Source: Siphonodentalium dalli (lineage: Eukaryota; Mollusca; Scaphopoda; Gadilida; Siphonodentaliidae). Taken from it: a stretch of 64,000 nucleotides of DNA. The notes beneath the pieces were generated by a model that made no database searches, was not told where the DNA came from, and saw only the letters and a program-made list of their open reading frames with translations. The DNA lies in assembly GCA_032622095.1 (NCBI GenBank), contig CP136061.1, positions 131,330,754-131,394,753 on the forward strand, written 5' to 3'. Shown piece by piece: positions 33,954-46,275 of the stretch. A program made the position numbers and the translations under genes. Every line of letters begins with the position of its first letter. Position 1 is the first letter of the stretch.

Positions 33954-34462
33954 TTAACACCCCTGGTCAAGTGGTCCTGCTAATACGCTATTATGCTGCT
34001 GGTCCTGCTCAATTGCCATGATGCGGGTAGGGCAAACTGATGCTGTTACGAAAAAGTACCATTATTTTTTCTAAAGTTGCCATTTTAGCGGTGTTTGGCT
34101 AATCCGAGCGATTTGAGAAAGAAAAAAAACTGTGTATGAAACAATCAAGAACATATATATTTTTGAAAAATATAATAATGCCTGCGCTGGTGTTTCTAAA
34201 ACGACGTGAATAAGCATCTTGATTATAGTCTAATTTCAACAACTAACGCAACCAGTATTAAAAATATTTCGCAATAAATATGTTTTTGAATGTTTGATAC
34301 GCATAATGGCTTTTCCTGGATATGTTCAGATTATCGGAACACTGCGAAAAAGACAAACTCAAAAGATATAACGGTAATTTTTGTTAACAGCATCAGTTTT
34401 CCCTATTAACAGCATCATAGAAATTCAGCACATTAGCAGGACCAGTTGACCAGGGGAATTAA
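33954..34462. mobile_element. TTAA-flanked TIR element (CCCCTGGTCAA ends)
   Basis: TTAACACCCCTGGTCAAGTG at left and, inverted, TTAATTCCCCTGGTCAACTG; the repeats extend through GTCCTGCTAAT. Subterminal GATGCTGTTA / TAACAGCATC words pair too. TTAA plus a CC-rich start suggests piggyBac-like. Confidence 0.8.
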
Positions 34463-34589
34463 TTACTTCATAATTGAGGAATGATCAGGCAGAAAAATTA
34501 TAGACATTTTTTTTTGCAAAGAGATTCAAAATTTATAAATATAAAGAATATGGAAAAATTCAAAACTAAAAGTAAGTTATCATCTAGAA

Positions 34590-35300
34590 ACCAAAATAAT
34601 CGGCAAGGTACCATAACTCTGGCAAAAATTGGCGGACTGAACCCATATTCGAATTTGACCTGTATTTGGAGCTGATAACCTCACATACCAAATTTGGTTC
34701 GATTCAATAGCCCAAAATAAAGTTCTCATCCTTAAACTTACTGCACAGACAGATGGACAGATTCTAAGGCGAAAAGGGGCCATAACTCTGGCAAAAATGG
34801 GCGGACCGAACCCATATTCGAACTTGACCTATGTTTTGAGCTGATAAACTCACATACCAAATTTGGTATTGATCCGATAGCCCAACAAAGTTCTCATCCT
34901 GAAACTTTCTGCATGGATGGACGAACTCCCGCTATTTTAATAGTCCCCAAAAAAGAATTTGGGGGGGGGGGGGGAAACAACCAAAATCCGATGATCCATG
35001 CCCAAGTTACAAACTGCAGCAAAGTTCATAGACACCACCACCTCCAAGCCATGAAATCACCATACCAAAGCACAACCGAATCAGATTATACATGCCCAAG
35101 TTACAAGCTGAAATGTTCTTTCAGACACAAAATGAAAAAATTTCAAGTCAAACAAGGGCCGTAACTCTTGTAAAAATAAATTGACGAAACCCATGGTATG
35201 TGGGTATCCTTTCCCCCAGCCTGTGCTATCACCATTCCAAAGGACAACAAACTCAGATAATTAACATCAGAGTTACATGGGGGTCGGGGGCATAATAATC
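34590..35300 (+). repeat. Pearl-like bodies (family B and a relative), fragments
   Basis: Two ~180-bp units (CCATAACTCTGGCAAAAAT, CTGATAAACTCACATACCAA) lead to ATGGATGGACGAACTCC and a family B-like right hairpin region, TAGTCCCC..GGGGGG, at 34940-34972. A different body (CATGCCCAAGTTACAA twice) follows. Confidence 0.55.
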
Positions 35301-35578
35301 CATGGTTTTATGACAGTAATATTAATGACAGCTGAAGTTTTAACGGATTTAATGAACAATGTATAAATGTGTTATGAACATTGATTGGTATGACTTTAAT
35401 ATACAAGTCAATGAGACTGACCTTCAGTCTGAACATTTATAACAAAAACAAAGTATTCTCGACTTAAGCTATACTGGATATCATAATTGACAAGGGGTTG
35501 ATATTCTCAACTCGCAAGTTAATCGAATTCAAATATTTGAGATTGAATCATTCTGAAACAGGACAACTTCAAGAGTAC

Positions 35579-36041
35579 TTAACCCTTTCTATAATAAGTA
35601 CTCATTGACAAGTACAGTAATGCCCTAAATAATCGACTCCTTAACCACAGCAGAATTATGGGTAACTTTTCAGAATTTAGTCGGAAATATGGCTTGTTGC
35701 TATTCATCGGAAAGCTCTCACTGAGAGCTTTCCGACGAATGGCAAAAAGTCATATTTCCAACTAAATCCTGAAAAATTACCCCATAATTCTGTTGTTTGT
35801 TAAGGAGTCGATTATTTAGGGCATTACTGTAGTTGTCGCTCAGGTAATAAGTTCAGATTATAAGTTCAACATAGGTCGTTTGTTGAACTTTTATCTTCTA
35901 AACATTTTCCATCACTGAATAGGATTCCTTCTGCACTTGTATTATCTGCTTCCTGAACATCCCTCCAGATGAATAATAGACCATTCCAATGTATACTTTT
36001 ATAACTGAGTGTGAGAATCCATCTAGTATAGGCAGGGTTAA
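35579..36041. mobile_element. TTAACCC-type MITE containing a CAGTAATG MITE
   Basis: TTAACCCTTTCTATAATAAG at left, AGTATAGGCAGGGTTAA at right. The right-hand body (CCAATGTATACTTTTATAAC) matches 30380-30400. The CAGTAATG palindrome at 35615-35829 is inserted in it. Confidence 0.75.
35615..35829. mobile_element. CAGTAATG palindromic MITE, copy 2
   Basis: TA-flanked, ~105-bp arms pairing along their whole length with few mismatches, centre GAGAGCTTTC / GAAAGCTCTC. Confidence 0.92.
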
Positions 36042-36296
36042 GTGAAGTATTTACAAGTCTGCAAATAAAATTTGGAAAAAATGAAGTATTTACAAATGTC
36101 TCAATTCCAAAAAATACCTAAACATTCTGCTTCAGATCAATCACGCTAGATTCCTGGGAAAAAAATATACCTAACACTTTGTATTGTCAAACAAGTGAGG
36201 GAAACTCGAATCTCAGTTGTCAATTGATACAACTTGAATCTTCATGAGCCCAATTCTAAATATGATTGTCCAGGAGAGCCTAAGAAGAACCAAGTA

Positions 36297-36341
36297 CAGT
36301 AATGCCCTAAGTTAAGGGGTCGATTACTTAGGGCATTACTG
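36297..36341. mobile_element. CAGTAATG MITE reduced to 45 bp
   Basis: CAGTAATGCCCTAAGT at left and ACTTAGGGCATTACTG at right, TA-flanked; little more than the two terminal repeats. Confidence 0.85.
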
Positions 36342-36996
36342 TATAAAATTTGATAAATTTTTGAAAATCATCATGTCACTTTATATTTAAACATTCAAAA
36401 CAAAAACCTGGAATGATTAGTCATGATACAAATTATCAGTTCACTAACTTCACTTGGGACTTCAAATAGATCAAATAAAATAACAAATTTCAAAGAACAA
36501 ACATGATACATCAGCGTTCCCAAACATGTCATTGTAGTAAGAATACAAAGTGCAGAAAAGGAGATAAAACTGATTTTGATTATTGATTTGTTTTTGAAGC
36601 TTGTCTCAAAAATAATAGAAAACATGTCCATGTTTGTACCAAGTTTGTGCCGAATGTACTACAAAAGAATGTTCTTTTACAACAGAAGAAAATTAAAGAA
36701 ATTTAAGGGCGGATATGCGAGTATGTAAAGCAACATACAAGAGATGAAACAGTTTGGAATGCAAATTGGACAAAAGTTTTTGCAATGTTCAAAACAACGT
36801 TAGGAAATGTAGTGAACATTTGTATGGGTCATTATCTCCAAAATGGCCATTTCTCGAATATCAATTTATTTTTATTATTTATCCATGTCCTATTTTAGGA
36901 AGCTATAGGCATATAGAATATGAGAGGATAATACACCATACATACAGTTTCTGTCTGGAACCATCAAAAATATTTCTTTTTTGAGGAATGAAACAG
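36342..36996. other. No gene recognised
   Basis: AT-rich; frames at 36395 (- strand) and 36754 (+) have no recognisable motif. Confidence 0.35.
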
Positions 36997-37195
36997 CAAG
37001 CCTTGAAATTTTGTGTCTGTTGTTTGCAGAATGAGGTCCCCAGAGGGTGAGTTCACCATCTGAGAACCTCATTCTACTGAGGCCTCAACAGCTATGGGAG
37101 ACCTAACATCAGATTGAAGCTCCCGAGTAGCGTCACTAAATTCACCCTCTGGGGACCTCATTTTGCTAATGACAGACACACTATTTCAAGGCTTG
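36997..37195. mobile_element. hAT-type MITE, CAAGCCTTG family
   Basis: CAAGCCTTGAAATTTTGTGT at left, CTATTTCAAGGCTTG at right; flanks TGAAACAG and GAAACAAG are only roughly alike. Confidence 0.85.
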
Positions 37196-37282
37196 GAAAC
37201 AAGTGTGTGTCATTTCGGTGACAATCTGTCGATAAATCTATCAAGGGTTATTTTGCTCAATTGTTCTATCAAAATGATCGGA

Positions 37283-37527
37283 TTAACCCTTTGATGACTT
37301 AATTTTCCTAATTTTTTTTTAGAAAACCCTGTCCATAGGGCGCCTTGCATATATAAGATAATGCATTGGCCTACAGTATTTACCTTGATCTTGTAAACCA
37401 GTGTATTCTCTTCTATATGCGAGGCTCCCTATGGGAGACTCACATATATATATATATATATATTAGAATGCACTGGCACAGGGACTTTAATGCTGCACCA
37501 GCGCATCTCCTGTCATGAATGGGTTAA
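37283..37527. mobile_element. TTAACCC-type MITE
   Basis: TTAACCCTTTGATGAC at left and GTCATGAATGGGTTAA at right, TTAA on both edges. Contains a (TA)n run at 37445-37463. Confidence 0.75.
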
Positions 37528-38091
37528 GATCATATCATGGCATATTTGCTGTAATAAGAATGGACTGTAAAATTTTGTCACTCTTCACCGAGGTGACACA
37601 TGCCCTCACGAAAATGACGACTAGTAGCATCACCGAAAAGACAGGTGTGATCTCTCCAAACCAATAATCTTAAAATGGCCAAATAAATATTGCAAATGAA
37701 AATTCTTGTATTTTGTTACTCCAAAGTGCAAAAAAAGGGGGAATTGTCATTTCGGTGACATTGGTAATATTGTCACTGAAATGAGTCAACAAAATAATGA
37801 TAATTATATTGGATTTTCTTTTGGAAGAATATTAAATATGGCCGATGACCTTGACAGTTGTAAGTTAACAAAAACAAACACACATTTGGCAGGTCGGAAA
37901 TTATATCGAAATGTATTAAAAGACTCAACTTATCTGAAGTGAACCATTGTTTTGAGAATCAAACATTTATAAAAAAAAGAAGGTTTCAGCCATTGAAACC
38001 ATTCCTTCTATAGATATAGGATGATCAACATTTGGAACAACTACTATTATAAATAAAACACACAATTGATATCACACTTAATAGAGCGTTC
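37528..38091. other. No gene recognised; GTCATTTCGGTGACA words
   Basis: The word TGTCATTTCGGTGACA is at 37747 and also at 37207, outside this stretch. Otherwise AT-rich with no coding signal. Confidence 0.35.
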
Positions 38092-39649
38092 TTAATCACG
38101 TGATTGGATACGGGACGCGCCGCCATGTTGGAGGTACAGACATCCATAAGCAAGCACTGAGTTAATAGGATTAATTAAGAAAGCTACATTTAAAACCTCT
38201 CGTTATGGCTTCGACGGAATTAGTTGCAATATTTGCCAACGCTATTAATAATCATGAACAACAGTTCTAAAAGAATACATCGAAATGTTAGATAAACTTA
38301 CTATAGCTAGGGTGCGATATTTATTAAAAGGAATGGAGTGCAGACTCGGAACTGTCGCCAAACGTTACAGATCCATACATACACCATTACATTCGTGTTA
38401 ATCACAGTTATGTTTTGAAATAAAATTATTACAGGCTTACCTAATTAGTTTTCAATGAATGATAATGTGGTCCATGTATTATCGAAACAAATGAGCTCCC
38501 CGGTGTTGCATTTAGGCATATGTGCGTTTTAAAACGCTGTATATATGCATGTAACACGACAATATAGCTTCTTTCCGATGTTTTCAAGCAAGATGGCTAT
38601 GTGTGTGTAGAAGCATCTTGTAAAAGTGACAATCGTTTGATAACAAAAACGAAATAGAGCAACAGAACAAGAGCGAACCACACAAAGATTGATGCTTACG
38701 TGTGAATCAAATTTAGTGCGTAACAAATGCCATTATATAACTTCAATATAGATTAGACTATCTAATATTGGAACAGTGCTGATTTATAGCTCCCACCTTG
38801 ATGAAATAACTTGAAGCCGACCGGAGGTGTACATGTCGTAATTAATCTATAATCTCTCATTTGTCAAACAGTACACCCTCAGGCATCAAATTTAAAGTTG
38901 GCAAAAATAAATATAACGATATCCGTTCCCCGTAACTTGGCTGAGTCACATTAAAGGTGTCAACAACTTTGCGACTGGATGCGAAGGATTATCAATAGCA
39001 ATAACAATAGCACAAAGTGAACTTGTTCGAAGAAAATTGCATGTACACAGCGCGAATCACGTGCAATGTGTTAAATTTCTTGTCATTCTCTTGGAAAACT
39101 TGTTGATTCCCATTTACATGTGTGTATTGTCGCAGCCATGTGGAGGAAGCTTTAGATTCTCAAACGGATCAACTTCGATTAAGTTAGACGTTCGCAGAAG
39201 ATCATACACTATACAGGTTAGCATGGCATCTATCCTTTCTATGCGACATGTATACATGTCGGCCCTACTTATACGGAACTACTTGTATAATTCTCTAAAC
39301 ATGCATGTTTAAAGTTTGAATTGCAGAAATTTGAAGTCAATATCACCACAGTGTTATAGCAGATTCATGTACATATATAACGAACGAACACTTCACATAA
39401 AAAGTACTTGCGGCGCAATTAATATTCATAACACATCATCGATCGGGACTATACTATTTCAAATTTTTAGTTTGTAATTTTATATATGCGCACAACCATT
39501 AACAAAACAATTGAGAGGCATGATACACGAGAGAGACACTTGATTATAATGAACTCCGCACACACGTGTGTTTGTTTATATTCGTTGTTACCTCCAACAT
39601 GGCGCCGCAGTGCATGCTGGGATTAGTGACGTCACACGGAACCGCTCTA
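38092..39649. mobile_element. 1.56-kb TIR element with CATGTTGGAGG subterminal motifs
   Basis: TAGAGCGTTCTTAATCACGT at left and, inverted, TAGAGCGGTTCCGTGTGACG; both continue to GCGCC(GC)CATGTTGGAGG. A 21-codon frame, MASTELVAIFANAINNHEQQ, starts at 38204 and could be a transposase N-terminus. No clear target duplication. Confidence 0.65.
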
Positions 39650-39797
39650 TACGTTTTCAACAGATTGAATGAATGCAGTAACGAGTAATTTTCCAAGCTA
39701 AGCAACAGCAATTAAATAGCCTGGTTTACGAACCCCTCCTTCAACTTTTTACTCAATATTGTAAAAAAAACGAGAGGCCGATCACGATCGGCAGATG

Positions 39798-40009
39798 TTA
39801 ACCCATCCCTTAGCAATAAAAATTTAATATGAGCGGATAATTGAGAGTTTTGGTGTTGAATTATAGAGTATACTGTTATGTACTATTATAGACAAATGTA
39901 CATAACACAAATTATTGGAATTTATGGGTCACTGGCATTTATATAAGAGAATGCTATGGTACAGGATCTGTAATGCTAAACTGCCACAGCCAGCAAGCCC
40001 ATGGGTTAA
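39798..40009. mobile_element. TTAACCC-type MITE, 212 bp
   Basis: TTAACCCATCCC at left, CCCATGGGTTAA at right. Shares GGGTCACTGGCA and AGAATGC-like words with 37283-37527. Confidence 0.7.
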
Positions 40010-40479
40010 ATGTGTAGGTGTGACCTGGACATGGAATACTTGGATTAAGAGAGTCCAATTTAAGTTTACAATAAAATAATAATGTGTCCTAGTATACAGA
40101 TAAGCAACCTCACCACTGACCCATTAATATCAATTATATAGCAGAGCTGTCAAAATATCACAGGAATTGTTTATGTTGAACACTGACCTCTCTATTAAAC
40201 CAATAACAATTATAATGATATCAGACCATCTGAAGATATAACTCTGCAGCACAGATGTCCAAGTCTACTGTTAATATCATGTGATGTTTATTGTTGAATC
40301 TTTATTTTAAATTAGATACCATAGCCTTCTTTATCAGATTATTTGCACATTGGCATAAGAGACATCAGAAAATAATATAGCCTTATCAATAGCTAAGTAG
40401 TCCAAAGGCAATTGGTGAATTGGGTTTAATGTTGCTCCAAACAGATTTACCAGTACATAACACAAGATTTTGGACCGAT
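40010..40479. other. No gene recognised
   Basis: AT-rich sequence without visible structure. Confidence 0.35.
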
Positions 40480-41130
40480 TTAATCAAATTTGGTGTGGTG
40501 ATTCGGGGTACCCTTGGCAGAGTTATAATGGTGTGAGTTTTGCAATTTTTTTTAACTTAAAAAAAAAAAATGGTTTTTAATTATTTAAAAAAATTAAAGG
40601 GACACATTGGAAATCTTTTTATCAACTTTTATCATAATCATTAATATCTAAATGAAAACAAATGACAATGTCAATGACATTTTTTTTATTATTATTATAA
40701 AAGTTAAAAATAATATTTTTTTTAAATCGATCTTTTTTTTCAATTTTTTTTTCAAAAAAGGGTCATAACTCCTTTAAAATTAATTGGATCAAACCCATAT
40801 TCGAACTCGATCTGTATTTTGGGCTGTGAAACTCAAGATAAAAAATGTTTGAGTTATGGCAGAATGCGTGAATTCTAAGTTGAAAAAGGACCATAACTCT
40901 GTAAGAAAATCTCAGATCAAACCCAAATTCGAACTCAATCTGTATTTTGGGCTGAGAAACCCATATACAAAATTTGGTTTCGATCGGATAAAAAATGTTT
41001 GAGTTATCGCATTACTCGTAAAGTGTCTACGGACAGACAGACGGACAGACAGACAGATAGACGGACGAACGACGAGTGGTCAATCCGGGCAACGACACTA
41101 TGTTTACCATACTATGGTATGGGTAAACAT
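40480..41130 (+). mobile_element. Pearl-like element, family F (TGTTTACC hairpin)
   Basis: Body words GGTCATAACTCC, AACCCATATTCGAACTCGAT and GATAAAAAATGTTTGAGTTA. A GGACAGACAGACGGACAGAC tract at 41031 precedes a hairpin TGTTTACC..GGTAAACA at 41101-41129. Confidence 0.7.
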
Positions 41131-41317
41131 AAAAATAAATAAATTTGTTTATATGATTGATCAAGTATTCAGTATAGAAAGGGTTATCATGGTAAATATC
41201 AGTCACTAAGAAAGAGGTTAGGTGACCGATGGGTATTAGCTTGTTCTAAAATGGTAGGGTGCAAAGCTCCAATTACAAACAAATACTACTTGGACAAATC
41301 AGCGCTGAAGAAATATA

Positions 41318-41813
41318 TTAAAGGCCCACTTAATTTTTGAGTCAGTAACTGATAAAAAAAATTTGTAGTGCATTGATCTACGGTTTTAATAACAGTTAAT
41401 GCCATAAAATATGATTAAAAAACTAAAATTCATCACCATTTGAAACGTCTGTGTCACAGAAGATACCCGTAGAGAAATAGAAAACAGCTGAAATCATAGA
41501 AAGATTACCCCTGTTTTGGCTCCCAGAATGCATAAAAATTCAAACTAAAAATGTATTTTCAATGGAAGGGGAATATCTCTATCTTTAAGATTTAGAGTTA
41601 TTCCCCCTCCATTGAAAATAATACAATTTGAACTACAATCCGGATAAAAAAAAAACCTGTCAGTAACTCAACAAAAACAACATGTTCACAGTTTATTACA
41701 CAAGATAATTTGATGATAGAATGTTTTGGAGCTTCCGCTTTCAAATGGTATATAATATGGCATATATTTTATATATGTGATCTGGGGGGTTCAAAAATTA
41801 AGTAGGCCTTTAA
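41318..41813. mobile_element. TTAA-flanked foldback MITE (TTAAAGGCCCACTTAA ends)
   Basis: TTAAAGGCCCACTTAATTTT at left and AAAATTAAGTAGGCCTTTAA at right. In the centre TATTTTCAATGGAAGGGGAA (41554) pairs with TTCCCCCTCCATTGAAAATA (41601). Confidence 0.85.
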
Positions 41814-42772
41814 GTAAAAAAAAAAAAAGGTTGCAAATGACAATAATAGAATCATTTGAGAAAGGAAATTGTATCCTTGTTACACAGTTAAACTTCTATT
41901 TTCAAAATGCTCATTGTAACAGACTGCTACCGACCTAAAGCTGAACCAATTTGATCTTGAATTTACCTCATTGAGTGAACAAAATCAACAATATACTGCC
42001 AAACTCAGTTTTAAGAAAGTTCAGGTAGCTCCAACTTTACAAGTTCAGTCTTGTGGAATCCAGTTCACCATATCACAGCAAAATATGTCTCTGACTAGAT
42101 AGGATTCTTGATTCACTACAAAAAGAGAGAACAGTACTAATACTATAATTTGAATTTTTTATATATCTAGATTTGAGCTACAAGGTGGTCAATTTATTTG
42201 ACACAAAATGGCCATGCAGTTTAATGCACATGCCAGGTAATTTTGGTAAATACATATTACGGAATTAGAATACTACTGAAACAGAACAACTCACAATGCA
42301 CGTTTGTCTGGATGTCGTATTTGCGATTGTCATTTATGAGTGGCGCAAGTTTTTGTTGACCAAATATGCAACAGTTTATATGTAGATTCAAACATCCTCA
42401 TGTCGCCGGTAAAACAGCATTTTCAATCATAAAACCCATGGATAAACATCCCAAAATCACACCAGACAGCATGTTTATTCCCTAATTTGCATGATGTTTC
42501 CAGGCCCCCAGATAAAATACTCCCATTTGTCCATAACAACTTCAACTACTGAATGGATTCTCCAATCAGTTATAAAAGAATACAATGGAATGGTCTTTTA
42601 TCTATCAGCAGGGATGTTCAGGTAACACAAGAAGACAACCAAGAGAAAAAACAGATAATACATGTGCAGAAGGATACTTATTCATTGGTGGCAAATGTTT
42701 CAATTATAATTTCAACAAACAGCATATGGCCATTTGTTGAACTTATTTTCTGAACATTTCCTAAGGGAACTA
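41814..42772. other. No gene recognised; part of a TTAACCC-related repeat
   Basis: The right part, with CATTTGTTGAACTTATTTTC and AACATTTCCTAAGGGAACT, recurs at 46560-46600 and relates to the TTAACCC elements. No coding signal. Confidence 0.4.
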
Positions 42773-43298
42773 CAGGGTTCGCATTGCCACTTACCAAATT
42801 TGCATATGACAAAAATAATTAACATTTGGGAAAAAATATTTTAATTTGGCAAGTCACTTTTTAAATTATCAAGAAAGAAAAAAAACTATTGATCACTCAT
42901 GACATTAATTTCAGGAAAGCATTGCAATTAGTGGTGGTCAATATGGTTAGGAAATGTTAACACCTTTATCAAGATGCAGTTAATCAGATAGCATTAGTAT
43001 CGATGAGATTACTATATTATTTATTGTTGTGGTGTTTACATATAGATAATCCTCTTTTTTATTTGCCCTTCTGGTGAAGCAACCCTTTATCAATCGTATT
43101 GTTCAGTAACTGGTTTGATGTTCTATGATAAACAACAGTAGAAAGGCGAGAATTATTAATAATTGAAGGCTTTCCTATCGATAACAAAAGTTTTTCAAAC
43201 ATCGCTTGTCGAAATATAAGTCTGATTTTTTGCAGAAACTGATAGCATTTGACAATTTCTAAAAGAATTAAATAAATTTCAGTCCAGCGCGAACCCTG
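42773..43298. mobile_element. hAT-type MITE (CAGGGTTCGC ends)
   Basis: CAGGGTTCGCATTG at left and GCGCGAACCCTG at right, flanked by GGGAACTA (42765-42772) and GGGAACTG (43299-43306), an 8-bp duplication with one mismatch. It lies just downstream of the Tudor gene's stop codon. Its interior has AATAAA on the - strand (43058-43063, 43020-43025) that the gene could use for polyadenylation. Confidence 0.8.
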
Positions 43299-43382
43299 GG
43301 GAACTGCCTGTCAATGAGTATATAGTATAGAAGGGTTGAAGGATCAGAGCCCATGACAACAATTTAGCTCTTACCTCCTACA

Positions 43383-43572
43383 CTATTCTTCAGTAGGAAC
43401 ATTGTCATCAGAACTAACGTCTTCAGGAGTGAGAAAATTGTCGGGTGTCACATCGTTTTTCTCCTCCATTACCTCTTCAGTTTCACTCTCACTTTCTTCA
43501 ATGACAACGTCTTCATCAGATTCTGGCAGCATTTGTTCGAGAACTATATTCCCACTAACAGCTTCATCGTAT
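43383..43572 (-). CDS. Tudor-domain protein, last exon (acidic tail)
   Basis: The acceptor TTATTTACAG lies just upstream on the - strand. The first base completes a Leu codon left by the 46276-46394 exon, and 62 codons then run to TAG at 43385-43383. The start is YDEAVSGNIVLEQMLP. The rest is strongly acidic (about 24 D/E in the middle 40 residues) and ends NVPTEE. Low-complexity acidic tails of this kind are usually disordered. Codon phase agrees across the junction, which supports the exon despite its low complexity. Confidence 0.75.
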
Positions 43573-43840
43573 CTGTAAATAAGGTCCTTTAATAAGTAAT
43601 TTATTAACAAAAGTCAGATAAGACATCTAAATGGTTCAACTAGACACAGGCATACTTAGCATACATGTTAACCCACCGAATTGTATGGGAGACTCTCGTA
43701 TTTGAGCCCAATTTCCCAGAGAGGAATGATAATCTGCCGGATTCCACTGAATTAGAAAGTTATAAAAATTTAAACTTTTTAAGTCTGTTCTCGGTCATCT
43801 TAAAATTCTGCCACTTGAAACTTTTTATTCTCTGTGACCA
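43573..43840. other. Tudor gene intron, no repeat recognised
   Basis: Intron between the last two exons; plain AT-rich sequence. Confidence 0.5.
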
Positions 43841-45326
43841 GGGGGGGGGGGGGGGGGGGTCGGAAAAAATTTCCAGGCACGTATGATGGGGTGGGTGGGT
43901 GTCTCTTGGGTCCAAAAAACAGTTTTTTCCATATGCCAAATTTTTCTTCCATTCCTGCTATTGAGTCTTATTTTGATGTGTTTTGAACAGAAACAGGTCA
44001 TATATAGTTAATACTAATGCTATACTACATATAGAGGTTATCAGAAGTTGGATCAGTTGCACAATGGCCAACAATAACCCAAATTCAACTTGATAGAACT
44101 AGACACTGCGCTATGGAAAAATAAAATTTAATCAGGATTCCATCTACTGATACAGCAAAATAAGATTAACTATGCAGAACTCAGCTGAAAATAAGCAATA
44201 AAATGAAAGCACACTTGACCATATGTGACTTGGAAATAAAGATATAATAAATAATGGAATAAAATAGACTTTTGACAACGTAAAACAAAATCTTAACAAA
44301 TAAATTGAAGGCCAGCCGGGCCAGCTTGAACAATTTCACATTGTTTTCCATGTTAATGTGGATCAGCTTGTAATGTTAATCACAGTAACGAAGATTTTAT
44401 CGTCACTGATATCGTGAGCAAAAAAGAAGTGAAATTGGGCTATCCATCCATATTATTCCCAATTATTACGAAGCCTATTACTTCAGGCAGTGGCTACCAG
44501 CCTGCCATTACACGCTATAACATGTTTCCTCAGTTCTGGTTTCTGAGATGCCCCAAGAAGAGTCACACATGTATATCATGGTTATGTTTGGTATTAGCAT
44601 TATTCTTCAAACTGGGATGAACAGTTGTATTTCCACATGTTTTGATAAACAATTTGATTCCAGCAATACAGTAATGCCCTAATTAAACGACTCCATAACC
44701 ACAGCAGAATAATGGGTAATTTTTCAGGATTTAGTCGGAAATTAAAATTAAATTACCCATTATTCTGCTGTGGTTATGGAGTCGATTAATTAGGGCATTA
44801 CTGTATACCACATAGCAAATATCAAAATATCAAATAATCTGAAATTTGTTGTACCGGTACCATGTATTCTGTAGAATACTCAAATGTGATTATGTGACTA
44901 GATCATGTGACTATATATTATGAAAATGAATGTTAATAAAAACCTTTGCACTCTGCCTATATATCCCTAGAAATGTGATTATGTTGACACATTTCTTGAT
45001 TAATGACACATATGATAAATTCAAATAGTATAGTTATCTCATTATGCACTGTTCTATTCAAATATAGCGCAATAAATTATGATAATGCAGGATAATCAGC
45101 TATTTGGTTGCTCAATTGATAATTTTTCTCAAATTTAAGGGGGGTGGGTGTCCAAAACTGACCGGAAACAACTTCCTGAAACGGAAAAAAAAGGGTGGGT
45201 GTCCAAAATTGCCTGGAAAAAAAGGCCAGAAACGGAAGAAATTGGGTGGGTGGGTCCCCTGTGGCCGGAAAAAATTTAAATGATCATACGTGCCTGGAAT
45301 TTTTTTTCGACCCCCCCCCCCCCCGC
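43841..45326. mobile_element. Inverted repeat with poly-G/poly-C edges
   Basis: A run of 19 G (43841-43859) then TCGGAAAAAATTTCCAGGCA; inverted at 45281-45324, ending in a run of C. GGGTGGGTGGGTG tracts lie inside each arm. It encloses a CAGTAATG MITE (44669-44803) and ~1.2 kb without coding signal. May be two inverted copies of a short repeat rather than one element. Confidence 0.5.
44669..44803. mobile_element. CAGTAATG palindromic MITE, copy 4
   Basis: TA-flanked; CAGTAATGCCCTAATTAAAC at left, TTAATTAGGGCATTACTG at right. Arms of ~65 bp meet near 44740. Confidence 0.9.
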
Positions 45327-45423
45327 TGTGACCCATTAACAAATCCACCACCAGCCAACAGAAAATGATAAATAAAAATTTAAAACCTGACCTCAATTTT
45401 TGTTGAATCTCATATATATTTTG

Positions 45424-45803
45424 AAGACCTCTGTTTGTTTGTTTGTTTGTTTGTTTGTCTGTCTGTCTGTCATTGATACAAATCTACGATTCTCGACCGA
45501 TCGGGACGAAACTTGGTACGTGAGTGTAGTTTGACCAGGCGGTGGACGTTGTCGTATTGGCGAGCCCGTGCGGCGCCCGCTTCGCGCATGCGCAGACGAG
45601 ATCTCGGAAACGGGTGGAGCTATCGACTTGAAATTTGGTATGTGAATGTATCTTGCCCCGGATACGAATTTTATCGGGTCGCCGAGCCCGTGCGACGCCA
45701 GCTTCGCGCATGCGCAGACCAGATCTCGGAAACGGGTAGAGCTATCGACTTGAAATTTTGTTTTTGAATAGCCCGAACAACGTCGGGCTCATCGGCTAGT
45801 TGT
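45424..45803 (-). repeat. Family G element, inverted, two-unit copy
   Basis: Starts on the + strand with (GTTT)n/(CTGT)n, the complement of the (CAGA)n tail. Two ~120-bp units follow, then GAACAACGTCGGGCTCATCG and GCTAGT, the complement of the ACTAGCCGATGAG head. It lies in the Tudor gene intron. Confidence 0.75.
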
Positions 45804-45889
45804 ATATATTTTGGGGGAAAAAAAAAAATTGTAATATTTTGCAAATAATAATCAACTAAGACGATATTTTTTCATAAAAAAAATTTCAA

Positions 45890-46146
45890 ATTCAGTAACT
45901 CCCATCTAGAGGTGATCTGTAAAATTTCAAAACAATTCCTCAATAAATGTGAGCTGCAGGGTGTGCCTGTCGATTCAACTTTGAAATCCAAGATGGCTGC
46001 TGGCATCTAAATGTCACCCACAAGATCCATATGAAGATTGGTGATGCTCGGTTGAGAGATGTGACCAGTAGGATGTGCTAAAGGAGATAATTGTTGACAG
46101 AACACAGAGGCACATAGGATGCTAACCCATAGCAATAGTTGAGCTA
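45890..46146 (+). mobile_element. 165-bp pearl-like family, right-end fragment
   Basis: Part of one unit (AATCCAAGATGGCTGCTGGC), then ATTGTTGACAGAACACAGAG and AGCAATAGTTGAGCT, the family's right end with a degraded hairpin. Confidence 0.6.
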
Positions 46147-46275
46147 AAAAATTATTAATTTCAATATTTTAACATTTTTCAAATGTTGGTCACTTAAATA
46201 CAGGTAACATTCTCAAATAGACATTTGTGCCAACATTTCGTAAGTCTATTAAACAATTTTAGAAGAATAACTTAC

